Assembly: GCA_037953745.1 (NCBI GenBank)
Contig: JBAKBP010012303.1
Coordinates: 1 to 64,000, forward strand
Direction: 5' to 3'
DNA length: 64,000 bases
Source: Lithodes maja
Taxonomy: Eukaryota; Arthropoda; Malacostraca; Decapoda; Lithodidae
Part shown: piece by piece, positions 19,416-30,393 of the stretch
How positions within the stretch are numbered: the first letter of the stretch is position 1
Layout of the letters: each line of letters starts with the position of its first letter
The notes under the pieces: generated by a model
Database searches by the model: none
Told to the model about the DNA's origin: nothing
The model's input: the letters and a program-made list of their open reading frames with translations, nothing else
Translations under genes and position numbers: made by a program

Positions 19416-20930
19416 TTATGCTGGCCCGCGTCCTCTCTGACCTGAAAACCTACCCTGTTTATGCCTGTACTGACCTTGGAAGGAGTGGGAAGATTTAGGC
19501 GGAAGAAAGGGTTTAGATCCCCCTGGCTGAGCTTTAGAAGTTGGCCTGGGTTTGGGAAAGGTAAATGTAGGTTTCTTAGAAGGGGTGGAACTGTGCTTAA
19601 AAGCCTGTGCCATATTGAACACCGTTCTCCACACTTCAGGGGACATTAGAGAGGGAGTAAGCACTGGTGACATGACCACCTGATTCGCAATGCGATCAGG
19701 TAGCTTGCGAACTAAAGACATTCTGAGATCTTGTCTTGCTCGTACCGCCTCAAGCAAGGCGGTGCGTATGTCACCCAAGGATTGGATTGACGACTGGAGG
19801 AGCAGTCGCCGGGACAATTCAACCGATCTTCTGGCATCCGCATCTGCGATTGCCTGAGTAGACCTTAGTAAAGACTTAGCCACCTGTTGAGACACTATAT
19901 ATTGGGAGAACAGGCGAAAAGCTTTCCCCCTGAGCTTAAATTCTCTGTCTAAGTGAGTAGGGGTAGGGGTAGTGAAAGGTTCTTTCAGCTCACAAAGATT
20001 AATTTTAGGGGCAGCTAGGAAAGAAAACAAAGCTGACGGGACTCCGCCTGTAGACCCTACAGGCATGGAGAACCACGAATGAGTATCTTGAGGGATCTGG
20101 TGGGAAGATTTCGAAGTGAATGTCGTTGCAAAGTTTTGAGCCTCTATTTCCCAGTCTATCCAAGGTCCTGGACCCAACTGCCCCACCTTCAAAACAGGAT
20201 TAGCTACTTCGTCTGTGACGGTCTGTAAATCAAGTTCAGGAGTGAGAGCTGACAAAGTCTTAATATCGTTAAACCCATCCGGCTTAGACCAGTCTGAAAA
20301 TAGTTTTGAAGCTGAGGCAGGGGGTAAAGCTGGCTTAGTAGCATACACAAAATAGTCCTGGTGATAATAACTAGGTATAGCCTTAATGTTTACATCTAGT
20401 ACAGTTCCCAAATTATCCAAGGCCCTTAATTTCTTTGATTTGTTGCCTTGAATGACCCACTCACTCGGTACTGGGAGCTCCCCTGACAAGGTAGGCTGGG
20501 CTAACTCTGGTTTAGTGGGGGTCAACAGGACCCAAGACTCGTCTGGTCCATAAAGCAAGGGCATAGCTACCTTTCTAACAGGTGCTTTGTCGAGAGGGGG
20601 TGGATTAACATCCGTGATGACCCTGACATTGGAAGTTGTTAATGCCGCCGTAGCAGGCTTGGTAGCTACTGATGTTGACATAGTGGGAGGGTTAGGGATC
20701 TTAGATAAGACAATCGAAGTCATCAGAGGCCGTACCGTAGAACTTGTCGTGGGAGCCCCCAAATCGAATGTGGGGGCCTCCTGTTGTTGGCCAAAAAATT
20801 TAGATAAAGCCTGAGTAAGCAGCCCATTAATTTCTTGCGCAGTAACAAATTGATTTGAAGATGAACTTACAGGTGAATCATTAATATCCTGCGCGGCGTC
20901 TAAGCCTGAGCCTGACTCTTGCCCTTCCAT
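19416..20930 (-). CDS. DIRS-A gag-like protein, C-terminal half (504 codons)
   Basis: Open frame with an ATG at 20930 (MEGQESGSGLDAAQD). A central conserved block (PLLYGPDESWVLLTP, then LRALDNLGTVLDV) aligns with the DIRS-B block PLLYGPPRQWDKVP at about 45530-45700. A second region (LDREFKLRGKAFRLFSQYIV, then AIADADARRSVELSRRLL) is mostly helical. The C-terminus is basic, with Arg/Gly repeats suited to nucleic-acid binding (FQGQYRHKQGRFSGQRGRG). No zinc knuckle is seen. Directly upstream and in the same frame is a TAG at 20934, so this ORF was probably the second half of one gag frame continuing from 23542. Whether the ATG at 20930 is used is unknown. Confidence 0.75.
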   Translation of the reverse strand: MEGQESGSGLDAAQDINDSPVSSSSNQFVTAQEINGLLTQALSKFFGQQQEAPTFDLGAPTTSSTVRPLMTSIVLSKIPNPPTMSTSVATKPATAALTTSNVRVITDVNPPPLDKAPVRKVAMPLLYGPDESWVLLTPTKPELAQPTLSGELPVPSEWVIQGNKSKKLRALDNLGTVLDVNIKAIPSYYHQDYFVYATKPALPPASASKLFSDWSKPDGFNDIKTLSALTPELDLQTVTDEVANPVLKVGQLGPGPWIDWEIEAQNFATTFTSKSSHQIPQDTHSWFSMPVGSTGGVPSALFSFLAAPKINLCELKEPFTTPTPTHLDREFKLRGKAFRLFSQYIVSQQVAKSLLRSTQAIADADARRSVELSRRLLLQSSIQSLGDIRTALLEAVRARQDLRMSLVRKLPDRIANQVVMSPVLTPSLMSPEVWRTVFNMAQAFKHSSTPSKKPTFTFPKPRPTSKAQPGGSKPFLPPKSSHSFQGQYRHKQGRFSGQRGRGPA

Positions 20931-21184
20931 TTCCTAAATTATTGAAACTTCGTCTTTCTCTTCCTGAGAAGATCCCTCCGAAGCCGGGGTACCTTGCTGC
21001 CAAGACAAGTCAGGAATAGAGGATGGGATCGCCGCGTCCCTGTGGACATCAGCTACTGTGTGACTCGTTTGAGTCAAACGTGGGTGGTCGGGCCCTGGGT
21101 GAGCAAAACGCCAAACCCCGAGGCCTTGGCCTACACTTTCTTGAGAATCAGACACATTATCCCGACGTGAGTTTTCCCATGCTA

Positions 21185-22856
21185 GAATAAGAAGGGCTAT
21201 AGAAAAAATGAACAGAAGTAAGTCACCAGGACCGGATGGGATACACCCAAGAATCATAAAGGAAGGAGGGGAGATGTTAGTAGAGCCATTGAAAATGTTA
21301 TTTGAGGTATCGTTTAATACAGGACAAATCCCGATGGACTGGAGAGAGGCGAACATAACAGCTATATTTAAGAAGGGAAAGAGAAATGACCCAGGGAATT
21401 ATAGACCAGTCAGTTTGACAAGTGTTGTGTGTAAACTAATGGAAACGGTAATTAGAGAAGGAATAATGGATCATATGAAGTCAAACCAACTTTTCAGTGG
21501 GAGACAGTTCGGATTCTTGCCGGGGAGGTCGACGGTACTACAGCTAATTAAGGTGGTAGATGATTGGATGCAAATTCTAGAAGATGGTGATGTAATAGAC
21601 GTGGTATATTGCGATTTTATGAAGGCCTTCGATAAGGTCCCACATAAAAGGTTAATAGAGAAAGTTAGAAGCTATAATATAGGGGAGAAATGTGTGAAAT
21701 GGATAGAAGCCTTCCTGAAAGATCGGAGACAGAGGGTACTGGTGAATGGAATAGGCTCGGGGTGGAGGGAAATTACAAGTGGGGTACCTCAGGGATCTGT
21801 GTTGGGACCACTGCTGTTCGTTATATTTATCAACGACTTGCCTGAAGTTATAACTAATGGAAGTGAGGTATACCTGTATGCGGATGACACTAAACTGTAT
21901 AGAAGAGTGAGGAGTAAGGAAGATATGGGTTTGCTTCAAGGAGATGTGGAGGGCATGAAGGGATGGTCTGAGCATTGGTTAATGCCTTTTCATCCAAAAA
22001 AATGCAAGTACATGCGGATTGGGACCAGCAAGATAGACAAGGTAGGATACAGTATGTATGAAGCGATGGAGGAAGTGAGTGCAGAAAAGGATATAGGAGT
22101 AGTGATAGACAATAAGTTAAATTTCTCAGAACATTTAGCGGAAAAGATAAACAAAGCCAATAGAATTGTAGGGCTGATAAGGAGGACATTTGTGTCACTT
22201 GACGAAGAAATCTTCAGGAATCTATATACAGCGCTGGTTAGGCCGCACCTGGAATATGCAAACCAGGTGTGGGCTCCATATATGGTAAAGGATATAGAAG
22301 CAGTGGAGAAAGTGCAGAGGAGAGCTAGCAAGCTGGTACCAACGTTGAAGAACGCAGGCTATGAGCAGAGGTTGAGGACACTGGGGCTTCCGACACTGGC
22401 ATATAGGAGAAAGAGAGGGGATATGATAGAGACTTTTAAGATAGTGTCAGGAAAGTACGATGAGGATGTGTGTGAAGGTATCTTCTTGATGCGGGAGGGA
22501 ACAAGAACGAGAGGACACTCTAAGAAAATTTACAAAGAAAGAAATAGGCTTGAGAAGGCAAAGAACTCATTTTGTGATAGAGTGGTAAATGAGTGGAACG
22601 CACTGCCCCAGTATGTAGTCGATTCCGAATCAATAAGGGAGTTTGAAAGTAATCTTGATAAAGCATGGGGAAGACAAGATTTGAAGTTTGATTATAAAAC
22701 AAAAATACAGAATAGTAAAAATGTTGCGTCTGCTACCGCCGCCGCCAACACCGTGAACGACCGCAGCAGTGCAAGTACTGGTACTGAGCTGGATACACAG
22801 GCATAGTTTGCCTTTTTCCAGAGGATCTACTGTAAGAAACTGTAAGAAACTGTAAG
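21185..22856 (+). mobile_element. LINE-A, 5'-truncated CR1/L2-like LINE inside DIRS-A gag
   Basis: A 5'-truncated copy that starts within the reverse transcriptase region and ends in a 3' tail of nearly three ACTGTAAGAA units (22829-22856). It is inserted antisense to DIRS-A gag, whose reading frame resumes on both sides. The left boundary is approximate. LINE-B (33536-34742) is a shorter, almost identical copy. Confidence 0.85.
21208..22806 (+). CDS. LINE-A reverse transcriptase (532 codons, N-terminally truncated ORF2)
   Basis: The reverse transcriptase would copy LINE RNA at a nicked target. Domains: SKSPGPDGIHPRIIKEGG at the start, RPVSLTSVVCKLMETVIR, YCDFMKAFDKVPHKRLIEKV (first Asp), SGVPQGSVLGPLLFVIFIND and YLYADDTKLY at about 21871-21900 (YADD catalytic box). 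A thumb-like region follows, then RPHLEYANQVWAPY and an RRASKLVP segment. No RNase H follows, and the endonuclease and ORF1 are missing because of 5' truncation. The frame has no internal stop, which implies recent insertion. The ATG at 21208 is only the first in the remnant and not a natural start. Clade by motif: CR1/L2/jockey group. Confidence 0.88.
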   Translation: MNRSKSPGPDGIHPRIIKEGGEMLVEPLKMLFEVSFNTGQIPMDWREANITAIFKKGKRNDPGNYRPVSLTSVVCKLMETVIREGIMDHMKSNQLFSGRQFGFLPGRSTVLQLIKVVDDWMQILEDGDVIDVVYCDFMKAFDKVPHKRLIEKVRSYNIGEKCVKWIEAFLKDRRQRVLVNGIGSGWREITSGVPQGSVLGPLLFVIFINDLPEVITNGSEVYLYADDTKLYRRVRSKEDMGLLQGDVEGMKGWSEHWLMPFHPKKCKYMRIGTSKIDKVGYSMYEAMEEVSAEKDIGVVIDNKLNFSEHLAEKINKANRIVGLIRRTFVSLDEEIFRNLYTALVRPHLEYANQVWAPYMVKDIEAVEKVQRRASKLVPTLKNAGYEQRLRTLGLPTLAYRRKRGDMIETFKIVSGKYDEDVCEGIFLMREGTRTRGHSKKIYKERNRLEKAKNSFCDRVVNEWNALPQYVVDSESIREFESNLDKAWGRQDLKFDYKTKIQNSKNVASATAAANTVNDRSSASTGTELDTQA

Positions 22857-23542
22857 TGAATCTTCTAAATCCAGGGTCAAAATATTTATGGGTAAATCCT
22901 TGTTACGGACAGGCACCTCACTTGACCCCTGAGACCTAACACAAACCCTGTCTGGGGTAGAGGTATGAAGAGAGGTACTAGGAACTTGTGAATGTAGGGA
23001 GGACTTCTTTTTATGTGAATCCTTTTTGGAGGATTTATGGCTACGATGTGATCGTGAACTACTCTTAGATTTCGAGGAATCATCGCCGTGACAACTGGTG
23101 GAACTTTCCGTCCTACTCTTCTTACTCGCCGGGGAAGAGGCAAGACTAGATGATGGCTGTCTGAGAGGTGACCTGGACCGAGATCTCGCCCGAGATGATG
23201 AGGTGGATGCCGGAGGTGTAGGCTCTCGTAGACGTTTGGTTGTAGCCGCAGAAGATACCGAACCACGCCCAGTCTCCGCCGGTGCATGACTCGTGACTCT
23301 AGAGGAACGTTTAGGGGGAGGGTGTGCAACTAATAATTTGTCCCAAAGAGGGACGTTATCACATTGAAGTGATTTATGAGCAACAATCGTAGTGTATGCT
23401 GACATCTGTTGCCTTACTTCTCGTAACGCTACTGCTGCGGTCTTATCATCATCGCAAAGGACTTTGATTGCTAATTGGGAGCAAAAAGAACAATTACGCA
23501 TAACCCAGAGACCCCTTGAACGGTCTAGACATTTAACACCTT

Positions 23543-26295
23543 ATGCAAAGGGTATGCGCAAAAATAGGGATACCAGCACAAGCAGGGGTAGTGCATAAAG
23601 CAAAGACTGGGGCCACGGTAGCCATGACAAGAGACTGGTGTGGAAACTACCGCCGGGTCTGTATTGGTCCGCCGGAGCCCAGCTCTGGAAAAAAAGAAAA
23701 TTTCCAGGAATTAATGCTCATAAGGTTAATCCAACATGTTCGCACACAAGTGTTAATAGCCCACCGGATAACGAGATGTGATGACACAACGAACACAGCT
23801 CGCTATGCGGCGGGGTTTCAGAATATCTAAACAAATCTTTTTTAAGAAAGTGAAGAATACCCTCTGATATAATATCGGTCCAGCATGGCGATTTATAGTC
23901 TTTCTGGTGGTGACTGTCTCAAGATTCAATAATGGAACAAAAACAACCCCCCATAAAGACGCCGGCCCTTGAAATATTTTTGCATAATGACACAGGGCAG
24001 GCTGACACAAGATCTGATTTCTAACGAATTGTCACAAAACGATCGCCGTGAAAAATGAAGGTGGCGATACCAAAGTATCACTGAATTAAGTAGTTAAATC
24101 GAAAAATGAATTTGAAAATTCCTTATTTCCTCCAACTAGGAGCACCCGCCGGGTGGGAAAAAACTATTTTTTAACTAATTGAACCTTCAATTGCCGTAAA
24201 AATAAAGGCGGCGATACAAACAGTATTGCTTAAGAATGGCATGGTTAATACACTGAATGACTTAAGATTATCCCACCCTTCCAAGGTACACCCGCCGGGT
24301 GAGATGTCAAACGTTAACCCCATAAGTTCCTGTCCCCGCATCTTTGTAAAAGATCGCCGGGTAGGAACGCCCTTAACAACAGCTAGGTTTTTCATGTGGT
24401 TTTTGTAAAACCTGGTAGAAAAACTACAAAACGTATGTTCGCAAGAACAAAGTTTTTATATATATATAGATGGGCACAGTCAGTCCGCCGGGAATCAAAA
24501 TGGGCCTGAAACCAGGTACCAACAGAGACGCAGTCCTGGAGAGCCACAGACACCTCATCGCCGGGGACACAAACCTGTGTTAAAAACCATGTGTGGCCTA
24601 ACACGGCTCTCGGCCGGGTTTTATCATGGTGAAACCGAGAGAAAACCCGCCGGAAGGACACCCACCCTGAACAGACACCATCTGAACGTACACTGTACAC
24701 GAAGGAAGCCACGCACGACTAACCTAAGAATACAATAAAATCCGTGGAATTAGCCAATACACAACTAAACCAGGATACAAACATAGTCCGAGGAATTAGC
24801 CAATACACAACTAAAACCTGGACACACATGGCACAGTAGGGTATATTTATACATAATTTAAAATGTAAAACTTGCAAACTAAACAAACCAAAATTGGGAC
24901 AAGGACAATATAAAGTCAAATTAAATTATCAAAATCGCTATGTGGAAACAACGCTTACTAAAATGAAAACTATTAAATAAAAGAACACAATCCACCACAT
25001 AGGGTGTACATTACTACATGAGCAAGTTAATCTGTTTCCCAAGCAAACTAATCGCACATATAACAACGCACTATCGTCACGTTAAAGGAAGTAGTCAAGT
25101 TTGGGAAGTCCGGGACGTTCTGGCAAATTTTACTAAACTCTGCATGAATAAAGAAACTAAATGTTAAATGTCAAAATATTATTTAAAATCAAATTTGCAA
25201 CATGACAAGACATTAACAATAGTACAAAATACAAATATTGATAAGATATCTATACTATTACAAAATAATATATAAAATACAGTACAGCACTCACTAACGA
25301 TAGTGCTATCGGGTAGGTACCTGTAAGCATAGCATGCCTCAAGTGACCCCTATCAATAACTACCCTACAAATAACCTACATTTATAGCACAAATAAACTA
25401 AGGAAATCGCAAAAGTAAGCAATTGATACTATCGACAATGAATACATATAATATAAAGACAAATAATTGCAAAATATGAAGTAACAACAGATTTAAACAA
25501 AGAGTACTCTTTTAACAAGAACAATCAATTTAAAAAATCATCAATATTAATATTAATAATAGAAAAAGAAAAAGATAAACAATAAATACAGACAAAAACC
25601 AATAAATACAGACAAAAAGTAAGCAGAGGTTATACAAGAAACTTCAAGTTAAAAATGCTTGATTAAATTTATTGATGTCAAATTTTAGAATACAGTCACA
25701 ATAATTGACCCTAAAAAGATTAAATTTATGGAACAATTTACTTGCCTCAAAACAATAACACTTGTACATGTGGCAAAACTACGAGCGGCTGGCTAGGCCT
25801 AAGTAGACGGAATAGGAAAAGTTGAAATATACACAAAACACTGGGAATATCACAACAGGAACCATCGCCAACACACCACTGTAGAAAAACTTCCGACAAA
25901 GGGAAGACTGACTCGGAACCCAGAAAAAACTTCACTAAGTGAAGAAAATAACGCAGGGAACGTCAGAAGCAAAGCTTGCCTCATCAGAAAGATAAAAGGC
26001 AGCATTAATAACGCGTAATGAAAGCCGCCTGCACCACAAGCTAACTAACTGTGAAAAAGTTCACATGTCCACAACAGGACCACGAGGGTACGTCCGAAAT
26101 AGACGCCCCAAACACACGACTCCAAATACACTGCACTGCGGGCAACCAGCCCAGGACACTCCTGCTACGCATATCCTAACCTTACTCGATACATCCCGGA
26201 GTAAACAAATGAGAAAAAACTCACTAGGGACGCAACAAATGCGGAACCAGCGGAGCGTGGGGAGACACGTCCGGGCAGGTTGAGCGCAGAGCAGA
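23543..26295 (-). other. DIRS-A leader, non-coding, with CGCCGG motif cluster
   Basis: About 2.7 kb between gag and the 5' inverted repeat with no convincing ORF. Eight copies of CGCCGG occur at 23651, 23670, 24147, 24293, 24355, 24486, 24559 and 24648 in otherwise AT-rich DNA. The palindromic 13-mer CACCCGCCGGGTG occurs exactly at 24143 and 24289. The downstream part, 24864-25745, is the repeat shared with 4930-6940. Confidence 0.55.
24864..25745 (+). repeat. Copy of the repeat found at 4930-6940
   Basis: Near-collinear with 4978-5261 and 6353-6935. It lacks the TTAA-2 insertion (the target is seen as TTAAATGTC near 25164) and lacks the poly-A insert (empty site at 25322-25333), so it gives the ancestral state for both. 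Confidence 0.8.
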
Positions 26296-26513
26296 GAAGG
26301 AGGAATGACGCCTGAATCAGCGTCTGGTCAGAGATCCACACAAGTACATCCACGATATGATGGAAAGCTTATTAGATAGTTATTCTTATTTTCTTTTTGT
26401 TTTTATTTTTTACGAAGTTTTTTCGTAGTGAGAACCCAATTCATAATGACTGAAGCCATGAGTGAGGTCGCGTGCGCTCATGATGAAGGCTCCTCAGTTT
26501 TTTAAATGCTCTG
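26296..26513. repeat. DIRS-A inverted terminal repeat (5' side, truncated)
   Basis: Reverse complement of 15500-15711. Similarity stops at 26513, where the 3' end of the I-like LINE begins. The outermost 140 bp seen at 15357-15495 are absent. Confidence 0.85.
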
Positions 26514-26616
26514 TTGATGATGCTTTTATTTTATACTAGCCCACTGGGCCTAGGCCCTCTCAAGGCTAGTGGTGGAGGAGGTGGTACAGAGTTTAAAGTC
26601 ACATATATGTCAGCAG

Positions 26617-29600
26617 TTATATGTCATTGTATAAATTTATCGCTCTCAGGAAGTGACGAATAGGGGTGAAATTGAAAGAGTCTGAGTCAGAGAGGATGCC
26701 ATGTAATGAGGTGTTCAGCAAGAATCTCCGTCTTTCAAATGCATAGACGGGACAAATACAAAGAAAGTGAAAAACAGTCAATGATGTATGGCAATGTTGG
26801 CATTCAGGTGGTGGACCACGAGGGGTGGTCATCAGGTAACCATGTGTGAGGCGCGTGTGGCCTAAACGTAATCTAGTTAATAGGGTTTGGTCTGCACGTG
26901 AACCATCAATTGAAGAGGGCCACAAGTGTATGTCATCCTTAATGGAGCGAAGGTGGCCAGTTAATGGTTGCGCTCTCCACTCAACTCGCCAAGCGTCATA
27001 AACATGGCGACGGAGGACAGGAAGCATATCCTCCGAACGCAGCAAAGTAGTAGAGGGTGTACCATGACACGCTTGCTTAGCGAGGAAGTCTGCACGCTCA
27101 TTCCCGGGAATTCCTACATGCGCGGGGATCCAGCACAGTGTGATGGAACGATTAGCGCACTGTAATTTGTGTATTGTGTGGATGATAGTCTTGACCAATG
27201 GGTCCTTGGGGGCAAATACACATAAGGCTTGCAGTGCACTCTTTGAGTCACTACAGATAACGACCCGTGGAGAGTTCCTCGACAATGAAGAGATGGTGCT
27301 TAAAGCACCTTGAATAGCCCATAATTCAGCAGTGAAAACCGTGGAGTGATGGTGTAAGGTACTTTGAGACAAGCCATGGTCTGAGACTGCAGCGCAACCC
27401 ACGGCATCCGCAGTTTTCGAGCCATCGGTGTAAATGAAAACAGCCGGGATGTGATCATCAAGATGTTGTAAAGCGAGATGTCGACGTTGAGATTGGGCTT
27501 GGGCATCAAGTTGATCTGCTAAGTGAAAGCAAACTGTAGGGTGTTTTAGGGTCCACGGAGTGATGTGACTAGGAGGGGGAGTTATGGGAGGAACGGTGAT
27601 ACTGTAAGTGGAGAGCAATTGGCGAGACAATAGCGGGAATGGCACTGGAATGGTTGAACGATAGTTATCTGTGGAATGGAATAGTTCTAGTAGAGTTGGG
27701 TCATGACGGAGGCGAACAGCCGTACGCATGAGGACTAATCGACGGTGGTAGGCTAGAGGTAAGGTCCCAGCCTCACATAGGATATTGGAGACACGAGAGG
27801 AACGGAATGCCCCCGAGCTAATGCGGATGCCCAAATGGTGTACGCTGTCGAGGGTTCCTAATGTGGAAGCAGAGGCCGTGCCATAGACAGGGCTACCATA
27901 ATCTAGGGCTGAGAGGATGGTAGCTCTGTAGAACAGTAAAAGCGTAGCGCGATCTGCGCCCCAATGGACTCGTGCGACTGTTTTCAGAACATTCATTCTC
28001 TGGAGGCAACGTGCCTTTAAGCAGGCAATGTGACTCTTCCAATTGAGGTGAGTATCAAAGATTAAACCAAGGAACCTGGTATGTGGAAGGATCTGAATAT
28101 TAGAATGTCCCATGGTGAGAGTAATGGACTGGTTACGTAAATGTCGAACATTTCTATAGAATACAACGGCGTTAGTCTTTTCAGCAGAAAATTGAAAACC
28201 AGCAGTGGATGCCCAAGAGTGGATGGATTTTAGAGCAATGTCGAGACGCCGTTGTATGTGAGTCAGACTGGGAGAAGTATAATATATTGCGAAGTCGTCC
28301 ACATACAAGCTATACGATATTTCAGGTGGGAGGCTGCGTATGACACTATTGATCGCCATAATAAAGAGTAAGCTGCTAAGGGCACATCCTTGTGGTATTC
28401 CATTAATTTGTGACATAATGTCCGATAGGAGACCATTATTTTTGACCTGGAATGTACGGTTAGAGAGAAAATTTTGTAAAAAGCAGGGAAGAGGACCCCG
28501 CATGCCAGAATCATGTAAAAATTTTTAAATCCTGTGTCTCCATGTTGTGTCATAAGCCTTAGCAATGTCAAAAAATATTGCCACTGTGGGTTGGTTCTTG
28601 GAGAACCCATCACGTATTTGGTGTTCAAGGCGAATAAGTGAGTGCAGTGTAGAACGGCCAGGGCGGGAACCATTCTGATATGGGGATAGGAGGGCATGTG
28701 ACTCAGCGTAATGTAAAAGTCGAGGATTGATCATTTTTTCCATTAATTTGCAGAGGCATGAGGTAAGCACAATCGGTCTGTAATTTGTGGGAAGACTATG
28801 ATCTTTTCCAGGCTTCGGTACGGGTATAGTGTAAGCATGCCGCCAAGACGGTGGGAAGTAGTTACTTATCCAAAACTGATTGTACAGTTGTAAAAGATGT
28901 TGTAGCGCACGTGGATGGAGGTGACGGATGAGAGCGTACGAGAATCCATCCGGGCCAGGAGTAGTGTCTGTACACAGGTCGAGCGTGTGTCGCAATTCCG
29001 GAATTGAAAAAGGGGTGTTATATTCATGTGTTTTCCCGCTATGAAAAGATAGCGGGCGAGATTCCTCCATACATTTATAATGAAGAAATTGACGAGGCAA
29101 TGACTGGTCTGAGCTGACGTGACAGAAATGTTTGGCATGTATGGCAGCGATGTCAAGGGGGTCATGTGTAAGCGAGTCCGAGGCAGGGTCTTTGAGTGGA
29201 GAGAGTGGAGGCCGTACAGTGCGTCCGTTTATACTGCGAAACTTTTTCCATAAAGTAGAGAGAGGGGTGCGGGAATTGAAGGACGAGATATATGATCGCC
29301 ATGAAAGTATCTTGTTGTCAAGGATACTGCGTTTGACAACTGCACAGATCCTGTTATAGAACGTTTTAAGGGCAATTTTTTCAATAGTGATGGTTATAAG
29401 GTCAAAGTAACGATTAGTGGAAAAAAGCCGGGGGGAAACAGTTTTTAAACACCGCTGCCTAACACTCAGACGCTTAAGAAGGCGTTCCACACGATGCTTG
29501 AATTTTATCATTTGGGCTAGAGTGGGCGTCCACCAAGGGACCTGGCGAGGGTGCGTCAGCGAGGAGGTAAGCGGGATATGAGTGCATGCAATGGAGTTCA

Positions 29601-30393
29601 GGAAGGACGAAAAATAATCAAAATTGTGGGCAGGGGAAGAGGTAGGGGAGAAGTCCGAAACGTCTGCAGAGGAGTGCGTATAAGACGTCCAATCGGCTTT
29701 AGAGAGATTATAACTCGATATTTGAGGGGAGGATGCAGGGCACAAATACTTAAGCAGTATAGGGTAGTGGTCGCTGGAGAAGCGATCCTGTAAAACTGAC
29801 CAGTCAAATAGGGGAGCTGCGTCATCCGAGGCAAAGGAAAGATCAACAGCGGAAAATGTACAGTGGGTAGCAGATCTGTAGGTGGGGGTGTCAAAGTTGA
29901 GACAACAAAGAGTAGAATGAAGGAGATATTTTTCAATTTTATCGCCTGGGATGTCTGTGTTTGGGTTGCCCCAAAGGGGAGAGTGTGCGTTAAAGTCGCC
30001 CAGAATAAGGTACGGTGGGGTCAGTTGTTGTACTAGTTGATGAAGGTCTGAAGTATTGTAATGACAGGAGGGTTGATTGTAGGAGGAGCAAACAGTCAAG
30101 GAAGGAAGGTTTGGTAATGAAATGGAGACCGCAGTTGTTTGAAAAGGGTTGGGGTCAAGGGTGACAGGAACAAATACGCACTTATAGTGCACAAGGATGG
30201 CCGTTCGGAGATGTGAAGGGGTTATAGGGGAGCTAGCAGCAACAGTATAATGCCTGGGGGGGACAACAAAATTGCCTACATGTTGGAGGCAAATGCATAA
30301 TGGCGAATATAATTTAAGTAATCGTTGTAATTCTCCCATACGGAGGCGAGTTTGGTATCCGTTTATATTCCATTGCAAAATGTTATATGCCAT
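26617..30393 (-). pseudogene. I-like LINE ORF2: endonuclease, reverse transcriptase, RNase H
   Basis: Starts at ATG 30393 (MAYNILQWNINGY), the conserved opening of apurinic-type endonucleases. LILGDFNAHSPLWG and SSDHYPILL are the endonuclease Asp/Asn and His boxes. Reverse transcriptase: GPDGFSYALIRHLHP, NYRPIVLTSCLCKLMEKMI, AIFFDIAKAYDTTW, GIPQGCALSSLLFIMAIN and YSLYVDDFAIY (YVDD at about 28290-28310). RNase H: FIYTDGSKTADAVGC, FTAELWAIQGAL, VVICSDSKSALQAL and GIPGNERADFLAKQ supply the acidic residues. Near the end is a CQHCH...H...C finger. One TAA at 28525-28527, between WRHRI and KFLHDSG, is the only break that I see in 1259 codons. The MAYN start overlaps the ORF1 stop by 11 bp. Confidence 0.9.

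Larger units (their letters stand above)
20934..23542 (-). pseudogene. DIRS-A gag N-terminal half, split by LINE-A
   Basis: The first part, 23542-22857, has the motif KCLDRSRGLW followed by CSFCSQLAIKVLCDDD. DIRS-B has PCIDRTKAAW and VCQSCFFYV at the same place, so a C-x-DR-x4-W...C-x2-C module is conserved. Then comes a long Ser/Arg tract (SSSRARSRSRSPLRQPSSSL and more) resembling the RS domains of splicing factors. LINE-A is inserted after the codons for DLEDS. The second part, about 21184-20934, resumes with ENSRRDNVSDSQES and ends VSII at a TAG in frame with the following 504-codon ORF. An ATG lies at 23501, but the conserved motif starts upstream of it, up to a TAA near 23543, so the original start is not identified. 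Confidence 0.75.
15357..26513 (-). mobile_element. DIRS-A: DIRS-type tyrosine-recombinase retrotransposon
   Basis: Minus-strand order is gag (23542 to 19416), reverse transcriptase/RNase H/methyltransferase-like region (19316 to 17490) and tyrosine recombinase (17480 to 16457). Inverted terminal repeats stand at 15357-15711 and 26296-26513, with an internal complementary region at 15784-15893. This is the DIRS1 plan: no LTRs and no DDE integrase. LINE-A (about 21185-22856) interrupts gag. Without it the element is about 9.5 kb, long for the group because of a 2.7-kb leader. The right terminal repeat is cut at 26513, where the next LINE begins. Frameshifts in pol make it non-autonomous now. 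Confidence 0.85.
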
